A stretch of DNA of 64,000 nt, from contig NZ_CP099397.1 of NCBI RefSeq assembly GCF_021495345.1, positions 2,728,001-2,792,000 on the forward strand, read 5' to 3'. Source of the stretch: Pseudomonas hydrolytica. Its GTDB lineage: Bacteria > Pseudomonadota > Gammaproteobacteria > Pseudomonadales > Pseudomonadaceae. How positions within the stretch are numbered: the stretch's first letter is position 1; each line of letters starts with the position of its first letter. Shown here in pieces: positions 58,808 through 64,000 of the stretch. The position numbers and the translations under genes were made by a program. Below the pieces are notes generated by a model, which made no database searches, had not been told where the DNA came from, and worked only from the letters and a program-made list of their open reading frames with translations.

Positions 58808-59851
58808 TCAATCGTCCCCACCCGGGAGAACGAGCGTGACCCGATCCAGATCATCGACCAGCGGCCGCCGCCCATAGTGCTCAAGCACCACGCGCACCGG
58901 CTGGCCGGCCTGATTGCGGTGAACGAACTCCGCGCCCTCGACGACGATCGCGCGCGCTTCCGCGCCGCCGGCGGCGAAGCCGGCCCGTAACAACGCGCGC
59001 GTCGCACCACTGCTGGAAAGTGAATATCCCGTGTCCTGGCCATCGAAGAAAACACGGTAGCAGATGGGAAACCGCTCGTTCCCCGCCTCGCCCTCATCCT
59101 CTTCGACAGCCACCTGTGCGTCATAGCGCACCCCATGCTCCACCATCAAGCGCCCGATCTCGAACAGGATGCCAAGCTCTTCGTCGACGGGTTCCCATAG
59201 GCGGCAGGCATCATGAGTCCTGACCATGCTCATGCCGTCATAACGCACATGGGCGTAAAGCGGTGAAAGGTCTGTCACCGTCCTGGTCACGACCGAGCCC
59301 TCGGCATTGGCAATCCCAGCAGCCAGCGAGTGGTTGCCGCCATGCACCAAAGCAAGGCCGAACGGCAGCAGCAGTTCAACCTGGTGGTTGAAGTCAGCAC
59401 GCCATTGCCCCATACGGCGCGCATGGCCGATGTTGGCGATGGCGTTCATCAACCGAGGTCGTGACCAGGGGATCGGAAGGATAGGGTCTCTTCCCAGGTA
59501 CAAGCGATAACGCTCAGGCTGCGAATCGCCAACCACATTGGCGGCGGTCCCCCCCTCCGGGGTCACCTCCACGAGCATCGAACCGATGAAGTCGGACAGG
59601 TCATAAGCGCTCCTTACCCCATGCTGGGGACGGTGCGCGGCGGACGTCAAGGTGCGTGCCTGCAAGGGCCCCGCGATCAAACGAACCATACTGGACAACC
59701 CCAATGGGTCGACAGTCGCCACCTCCCTGGCCAGCGCCATGACATTCTCGAAACGCTCGCTGCGAGCTTCTTGCTGCTCCTCTAATCGCCGGCGGAAAAC
59801 CCCTTCAACCAGGTCAATTCCCGAACGTGCTTTCCGCCCATACGCATCCAC
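58808..59851 (-). CDS. DUF6710-like protein, inserted against the direction of the T4SS operon
   Basis: A 347-residue protein. The N-terminus is a helical EEQQEARSERFENVMALAREVATVDP region. A central alpha/beta domain carries LGRDPILPIPWSRPRLMNAIANIGHARRMGQWR and LPFGLALVHGGNHSLAAGI, which match DUF6710 in memory (PWSRPRL, GGNHS). The function is unknown. It is the only minus-strand gene in the secretion operon, with 35 bases before it and 185 after, and could be a defence or counter-defence cargo gene. Confidence 0.6.
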   Translation of the reverse strand: MDAYGRKARSGIDLVEGVFRRRLEEQQEARSERFENVMALAREVATVDPLGLSSMVRLIAGPLQARTLTSAAHRPQHGVRSAYDLSDFIGSMLVEVTPEGGTAANVVGDSQPERYRLYLGRDPILPIPWSRPRLMNAIANIGHARRMGQWRADFNHQVELLLPFGLALVHGGNHSLAAGIANAEGSVVTRTVTDLSPLYAHVRYDGMSMVRTHDACRLWEPVDEELGILFEIGRLMVEHGVRYDAQVAVEEDEGEAGNERFPICYRVFFDGQDTGYSLSSSGATRALLRAGFAAGGAEARAIVVEGAEFVHRNQAGQPVRVVLEHYGRRPLVDDLDRVTLVLPGGDD

Positions 59852-60036
59852 AGTCCCCTCTTACCTTTCCGCGCTGATCACAGGCCAGCAGGCCGTTCGA
59901 TAAACCACCCAATTCCTAACCGCCGAGCGCAATAGCCGTCAAGGAAATCGGTCACGCTTAGGTTCCCATTGTTTAAGGCACCACCACAGGCATCTCGGGA
60001 GCATCTCGCCATTCCTCGCAAATCGCGGATTGGTAA

Positions 60037-60408
60037 ATGTCGATGCTCCTTCTTCCACCAGCCAATAGGCACTACGCGCAGGCCCTGGCCCCACTGCTGC
60101 TCGGCCTGGTTCTTTCAGGCCATGCCAGCGCCGACGACACGACGCCCGAGCACGCCCGCCTTGCGGCCGCACTGCGCCAACTCGACAGCATCGAGCGGCT
60201 CATCTCGCAACACGCTACCCACCCGCACGAAGGACGCGCCCGCTACCACTTCGACTACGCACGCCTGAGCGCCGACCTCGACCGCGTACGCGCCGGCATC
60301 CGCGACTACCTGACTCCAACCCGCGCGCAACCGCGCGACCCCGCCGTGCTGCTCGGTGACTACCGCCAGCCTGCCGCCCCGCTCCTCGAACCACAGGTCG
60401 CGCCATGA
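60037..60408 (+). CDS. RAQPRD family ICE protein
   Basis: A 123-residue exported protein named for its literal motif RAQPRDP, found near the C-terminus after RARYHFDYARLSADLDRVRAGIRDYLTP. A signal peptide (APLLLGLVLSGHASADD) precedes. It restarts the T4SS operon after the minus-strand insertion. The promoter of this part must be within 59852-60036 or further upstream. Function unknown. Confidence 0.9.
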   Translation: MSMLLLPPANRHYAQALAPLLLGLVLSGHASADDTTPEHARLAAALRQLDSIERLISQHATHPHEGRARYHFDYARLSADLDRVRAGIRDYLTPTRAQPRDPAVLLGDYRQPAAPLLEPQVAP

Positions 60409-60638
60409 ACTCCGCGCAGACCACCGCGTTCCAGGCCAACAGCGGCGTCCTCCCCTCCGACGTCTCGATCGTACTGCTCGGTGCGGTTTTCGCCGTGCTG
60501 CTCGTGTGGGGTGCCTGGGCGATACGCAGCGCCTACGTCGGCTGGGCGGAGGAACAGCTTTCCCAACGTCAGTTCTTGGTCGTCGTGGTGCGCTTCGTCG
60601 TGCTGTACCTGGTGCTGACCTTCTTCCTGCTCTCGTAA
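60405..60638 (+). CDS. TIGR03758/DUF3262 family ICE protein
   Basis: A 77-residue protein with two membrane helices (SIVLLGAVFAVLLVWGAWAI and QFLVVVVRFVVLYLVLTFFLLS). The order and size match the TIGR03758 (DUF3262) protein of the GI-type T4SS; it may be a VirB2/pilin-like or small channel component. Four-base overlap with RAQPRD. Confidence 0.88.
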   Translation: MNSAQTTAFQANSGVLPSDVSIVLLGAVFAVLLVWGAWAIRSAYVGWAEEQLSQRQFLVVVVRFVVLYLVLTFFLLS

Positions 60639-60647
60639 GAGGTCGCC

Positions 60648-61013
60648 ATGATGAAGCCGCTCTCCCGCATCGTCCGCCCCCAGCACTTCACTAGCCTGGC
60701 TGCACTGCCAATGTTCGGCGTGCTCTCACCTTTCGCCCAGGCCGCCTTGCCCACCCTGGAAAACCCGTCGCGCGGCACTGGCACGGGGATCATGCAAACA
60801 CTGCAGAACTACGGTTACGACATCGTGATGCTGATCGCCTTATTGGTGGTCGCGTCCATGTTCGTCGGGGTGTGTTACCACGCGTACACCCGCTATGCGG
60901 AGATCCACATCGGTCGCTCGACCTGGGGCCAGTTCGGCCTGACCGTGGCAGTCGGCGCGATCCTCCTTGTCGTTGGCATCTGGCTGCTGACCGAAGCCAT
61001 TGGCGTTCTCTGA
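60648..61013 (+). CDS. TIGR03745/DUF2976 family ICE membrane protein (candidate pilin)
   Basis: A 121-residue protein with a signal sequence (LAALPMFGVLSPFAQAALP) and two membrane segments (DIVMLIALLVVASMFVGVCYHAY, LTVAVGAILLVVGIWLLTEAIGVL), the layout of VirB2/TraA-like pilins. It is TIGR03745. It should form the core of the conjugative pilus. Confidence 0.9.
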   Translation: MMKPLSRIVRPQHFTSLAALPMFGVLSPFAQAALPTLENPSRGTGTGIMQTLQNYGYDIVMLIALLVVASMFVGVCYHAYTRYAEIHIGRSTWGQFGLTVAVGAILLVVGIWLLTEAIGVL

Positions 61014-61029
61014 ACCGAGGAACGCCAAC

Positions 61030-61425
61030 ATGGTTGAAGACATCCGCCCGGATGGGACGGTGGCGTTCCTGCCCCACCGTCTCAACCGTCACCCGGTCGT
61101 CGTCCGTGGGCTGACCGCGAATGAACTCTGGGTCTGCGCCGGTACGTCGGGCGTGATCGGCCTCGCGAGCGGCATTCCGCTGGCCATCATGTTCGCGACG
61201 ATCGCCATCGTCCCCACGACCATCCTGCTGGCGGTCACCGCTGGCATTTTCATCGGTGGCGGTGCTCTGCGCCGGCTCAAGCGCGGCAGACCCGAAACCT
61301 GGCTGTACCGCCAGTTGCAGTGGTGGGTCGCGACCCATCTGCCACAGCTCGCACCGTTCACCGATGGCCATACGCTGGTGATTCGCTCCGGTTACTGGAC
61401 CACGCGCAGGAGCAAGGCGCCGTGA
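61030..61425 (+). CDS. TIGR03750/DUF3487 family ICE membrane protein (VirB3-like)
   Basis: A 131-residue protein with FLPHRLNRHPVVVRGLTANELW at the N-terminus and a hydrophobic hairpin (VIGLASGIPLAIMFATIAIVPTTILLAVTAGIFIGG). Matches TIGR03750 (DUF3487), the VirB3/TraL-like component. ATG at 61030. The next gene starts with GTG overlapping its stop. Confidence 0.9.
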   Translation: MVEDIRPDGTVAFLPHRLNRHPVVVRGLTANELWVCAGTSGVIGLASGIPLAIMFATIAIVPTTILLAVTAGIFIGGGALRRLKRGRPETWLYRQLQWWVATHLPQLAPFTDGHTLVIRSGYWTTRRSKAP

Positions 61426-62096
61426 GCCGGTTCAAGAACGAAGTCGCCCACCTGCAGGCCCATGTCCGGACGCTGCGAATCGGGGCCTGCGTACTGGTCA
61501 TGCTGGCCTTGGTAATGGGTGTCGGCTGGTGGAGCGCACCGCGCGACCTGACGATTCATGTGCCACCAGACCTGCGTTCAGGCAGTACGCGCAAATGGTG
61601 GGACGTGCCGCCCGAAAGCGTTTACGCCTTCACGTTCTATGTCTGGCAGCAGTTGCAGCGCTGGCCCAGTAATGGCGACGACGACTACCCACGCAACCTG
61701 CACGCCCTGTCGCCCTACCTCACGCCCGCCTGCCAGGCGTTCCTGCAGCAGGACTACGAGTACCGCCGCAATGCCGGCGAGTTGCGGCGCCGTGTGCGCG
61801 GCATCTACGAGATTCCCGGGCGAGGTTATGGCGACAACCCCACGCTGCGCGTGCGCACGGTCTCCAACCGCGAATGGGTCGTGAACCTCGACGTCACGGC
61901 GGACGAGTACTACGCATCGGAGCAAGTCAAGCGCGCCCTGGTGCGCTACCCGCTCAAGGTCCTGCGCATCGACGTCGACCCACAGCGCAACCCGTTCGGG
62001 CTCGCCATCGACTGCTACGAAGGCGCACCGCAGCGCATTGCCTCCCCTGTCGATCCGGCGGCCACGCCCGCCCCTTCTTCGGAAGACACGCCATGA
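61422..62096 (+). CDS. TIGR03746/DUF2895 family ICE protein (VirB8/TraE-like)
   Basis: The 224-residue bitopic protein has one N-terminal helix (IGACVLVMLALVMGVGWWSA) and a periplasmic domain with FYVWQQLQRWPSNGDDDYPRNLHALSPYLTPACQAFLQQDYE, the PFL_4703 pattern. It should be a scaffold of the secretion channel. It starts with GTG at 61422, coupled (GTGA) to the preceding stop. Confidence 0.9.
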   Translation: MSRFKNEVAHLQAHVRTLRIGACVLVMLALVMGVGWWSAPRDLTIHVPPDLRSGSTRKWWDVPPESVYAFTFYVWQQLQRWPSNGDDDYPRNLHALSPYLTPACQAFLQQDYEYRRNAGELRRRVRGIYEIPGRGYGDNPTLRVRTVSNREWVVNLDVTADEYYASEQVKRALVRYPLKVLRIDVDPQRNPFGLAIDCYEGAPQRIASPVDPAATPAPSSEDTP

Positions 62097-62962
62097 ACCG
62101 CCTCTTGCCACTGGCCGCCGCGGCGTTCGCGCTGCTCCTGTTCAACACCACCCAAGCCACCGAGCTCCTGCGCTGGGAGCGCCTGCCACTGGCCGTGCCG
62201 CTGGTGGTCGGCCAAGAGCGCATCGTCTTCGTGGATCGAAACGTGCGCGTCGGTGTGCCCGCATCGATCGGCAACCGCCTGCGCGTGCAGAGCGCTGCCG
62301 GCGCCATCTACCTGCTGGCAAACGAGCCGATCGAACCGACCCGCCTGCAATTGCAGGACGCCGATACCGGCACTGTGATTCTACTCGACATCGCCGCCGA
62401 ACCAGCCCAGGACGGACAGCCGCCCCTGGAGCCGGTGCGTATCATCGAAGCCACATCATCCGCCACTCAAACCGATGCAGATGACGGCGGTGCCGCAGCG
62501 ACTCCGCCCGTGCGAGCGACACCGCAGCCGGTGATCCTGACCCGCTACGCGGCACAGAACCTCTACGCACCGCTGCGCACCGTCGAACCCGTGCCAGGCG
62601 TCATGCGCGCCACCCTGCGCCGCGACCTGCCGCTGGACAGCCTGCTGCCGACGCTGCCGGTACAGGCCCAGGCACTCGCAGCCTGGCGTCTGGACGACCT
62701 CTGGGTCAGTGCCGTGCGCCTGCGCAACAGCGCCACGCATTGGCTCGACCTGGACCCGCGAGCGCTGCAAGGCCACTTCCTCACCGCGACCTTCCAGCAT
62801 TCGACGCTCGGGCCGAACGGCACGCCGGACGACACCACCGTCGTCTACCTCGTCACCCGTGGACACGGGCTGGCGCAGGCCCTGCTGCCGACCATCGCGC
62901 CTGTCGATGCCTCCCTCAACCTGCCCGTACCGCGACACGACGGAGGCCGCGATGCACAGTAA
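62093..62962 (+). CDS. TIGR03749 family ICE protein (TraK-like)
   Basis: A 289-residue exported protein (signal AAAAFALLLFNTTQATELL) with the TIGR03749 core (ERLPLAVPLVVGQERIVFVDRNVRVGVP, LILTRYAAQNLYAPLRTVEPVPGVMRATL) in PFL_4704 style. It should form the outer-membrane or periplasmic ring of the channel, as TraK does. The four-base overlap on its left and the 11-base overlap on its right show coupling. Confidence 0.9.
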   Translation: MNRLLPLAAAAFALLLFNTTQATELLRWERLPLAVPLVVGQERIVFVDRNVRVGVPASIGNRLRVQSAAGAIYLLANEPIEPTRLQLQDADTGTVILLDIAAEPAQDGQPPLEPVRIIEATSSATQTDADDGGAAATPPVRATPQPVILTRYAAQNLYAPLRTVEPVPGVMRATLRRDLPLDSLLPTLPVQAQALAAWRLDDLWVSAVRLRNSATHWLDLDPRALQGHFLTATFQHSTLGPNGTPDDTTVVYLVTRGHGLAQALLPTIAPVDASLNLPVPRHDGGRDAQ

Positions 62963-64000
62963 TGGCTTGCTCAAGTGGCTGATGATCCCCCTGGCGCTGC
63001 TGCTGGTGTTCGTCGGCATCAAGCTGTTCTCCGGCGGTGACGACGCGCCCAACGCACCGGAAGCAGCTGCCCGGCTCACGCCCGATGAAGCCAAAGCGCT
63101 CGGCATCGAAGGCGACACCCCACGCGACACCGTGGCGACGCTGGTCGCTCAGGTTCGCCAGCTGCGCACCGAGTTGCAAACCGCGCTGAGCGACAACAAG
63201 GTCCAGCGCGAAGAGAACCAGCGGCTGCGGCAACGCGAAGGTGCCATCGACCAGCGTATCCAGAGTGCGCTCGAAAGCGAACGCAACCAGTTGCAGCAGG
63301 ACCGGCAGCAGGTCAGCAGCGAGCGGCAGCAAACCCAGGGTCTGCTGCAACAACTGCAGCAGCGGCTCGATAGCATTGGCAAGGATGATCCTACCGACCT
63401 ACCAGTCGGCCTGGGCCTGGAACCAGGCGACAGCCTGAGCAGCGACACCCTGCGCTGGGTCGAACCGGAGGATCGGCGCGACGACGGCAAGCAGCGCAGT
63501 TCCGGCAGTACCGCCAGCTTCAGTTTTCCCACCAGCTTCGCACCGACGCAGAAGACGCTCGAAACCACCGCCAGCTCCGCCGTCGACGCCGGCCGCCGCG
63601 CGGCGGGTGTGCCAGAGACTACAGCCGTCTATACCGTGCCGACCAACTCGACCTTGATGGGCTCGATCTCCATGACGGCACTGATCGGCCGCGTGCCGAT
63701 CGATGGCACCGTCAGCGACCCGTACCCATTCAAAGTCCTGATCGGGCGGGACAACCTCACAGCGAACGGCATCGATATTCCAGACGTGGCCGGTGCAGTC
63801 GTCAGCGGCACGGCATCGGGCGACTGGACCCTCTCCTGCGTGCGCGGGCAGATCCGTTCGGTCACGTTCGTGTTCGAGGACGGCACCATCCGCACCATCC
63901 CGAAAGATGACGAACGCGGCGGCAATCGCCAGAGCAACAGCGGCAACAACACACAGGACGGCCTGGGTTGGATCAGCGACCCGTATGGCATCCCCTGTGT
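62952..64000 (+). CDS. TIGR03752 family ICE protein (TraB/VirB10-like), runs off the right edge
   Basis: The reading frame from ATG 62952 stays open to the window end (349 codons seen). It has a membrane segment near the N-terminus (LLKWLMIPLALLLVFVGIKLF), a long periplasmic coiled coil (about 65-145, Gln/Glu-rich), and the beginning of a beta domain (TAVYTVPTNSTLMGSISMTALIGRVPIDG). The typical TraB/VirB10 ring protein continues beyond 64000. The start overlaps the previous stop by eleven bases. Confidence 0.88.
   Translation, partial: MHSNGLLKWLMIPLALLLVFVGIKLFSGGDDAPNAPEAAARLTPDEAKALGIEGDTPRDTVATLVAQVRQLRTELQTALSDNKVQREENQRLRQREGAIDQRIQSALESERNQLQQDRQQVSSERQQTQGLLQQLQQRLDSIGKDDPTDLPVGLGLEPGDSLSSDTLRWVEPEDRRDDGKQRSSGSTASFSFPTSFAPTQKTLETTASSAVDAGRRAAGVPETTAVYTVPTNSTLMGSISMTALIGRVPIDGTVSDPYPFKVLIGRDNLTANGIDIPDVAGAVVSGTASGDWTLSCVRGQIRSVTFVFEDGTIRTIPKDDERGGNRQSNSGNNTQDGLGWISDPYGIPC

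Larger units (their letters stand above)
17274..64000. mobile_element. Integrative and conjugative element, ICEclc/PAGI-2/PFGI-1 family (left end to beyond the right edge)
   Basis: The element starts at the 18-base copy of the tRNA-Gly 3' end. Everything to its right follows the known plan of these elements: regulator, alpA, parA, shi, parB, STY4528, TIGR03761, DUF3158, ssb, topB, DUF3577, DUF3275, then the GI-type type IV secretion genes. Cargo is inserted at several points. The T4SS operon is still open at 64000, so the relaxase, remaining secretion genes, integrase and right att site lie outside. The transfer genes seen are intact, so the element may be mobile. Confidence 0.93.

Noticed and set aside
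17274..64000. A CRISPR array or cas genes as a partner of the AcrVA2-like protein
   Set aside because: No set of regularly spaced short repeats and no Cas-like protein was found on either strand.
17274..64000. An origin of transfer for the ICE
   Set aside because: I found no relaxase gene in the window and could not identify a nick-site motif with confidence; the palindromes are only candidates.

Overview
The window comes from a Pseudomonas chromosome. The left quarter (1-17.2 kb) is ordinary core genome in roughly the gene order I remember around PA2796-PA2817 of P. aeruginosa PAO1: tal, a STAS protein with a response-regulator phosphatase, a PilZ protein, mlaA, a thioesterase, a HAD-like gene, a DUF4404 gene, queF, yadGH and fadE. 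The short GTAGGGTGCGCC...GCACC intergenic repeats are a type I associate with the mendocina/alcaligenes side of the genus (from memory). An RND pump with its adaptor, a transglutaminase-like gene and a partial Fur-type regulator complete this part.

At 17.06-17.29 kb there is a tRNA-Gly / tRNA-Glu pair on the minus strand, followed by a second copy of the last 18 bases of tRNA-Gly. This is the left attachment site of an ICEclc/PAGI-2/PFGI-1-type integrative and conjugative element (ICE). The element fills the rest of the window and runs off its right edge. The integrase and a restored tRNA-Gly should lie at the other end.

The ICE reads in blocks. 17.7-25.8 kb is the control, partition and replication block: a LysR regulator, alpA, parA, a HicA-like shi gene, parB, a DUF2857 protein that looks like FlhD joined to FlhC, an STY4528-type gene, TIGR03761, DUF3158 and ssb. 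Palindromic repeats are scattered through its right half. 25.9-27.4 kb is a small methyltransferase/MerR cargo insertion. 27.4-33.4 kb holds topB, a C5 cytosine methyltransferase and a GHKL ATPase. 33.5-40.7 kb is accessory and includes a minus-strand operon whose last gene closely resembles the anti-CRISPR AcrVA2. 40.9-44.3 kb is a metabolic cargo island (LysR, carboxymuconolactone-decarboxylase-like, cupin, dienelactone-hydrolase-like) placed exactly at the 3' end of a PAPS-reductase-like gene. 44.6-52.4 kb has DUF3577, DUF3275, small unknowns, a DUF6094 adenine-type methyltransferase and an SNF2-type helicase. From 52.8 kb begins the GI-type type IV secretion operon (PilL, TIGR03759, lytic transglycosylase, TIGR03765, TraD, TIGR03747, RAQPRD, TIGR03758/45/50/46/49/52), interrupted by one minus-strand gene (DUF6710-like).

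The most unusual features are: a structured leader found five times upstream of unrelated accessory genes; the AcrVA2-like gene at the end of a compact operon with a von Willebrand A protein and two unknown proteins; the FlhD-FlhC-like single protein in the control operon; and palindrome clusters in and around the STY4528-type gene that could be partition or replication sites. All homology statements are made by eye from motifs and gene order. No database search was run.
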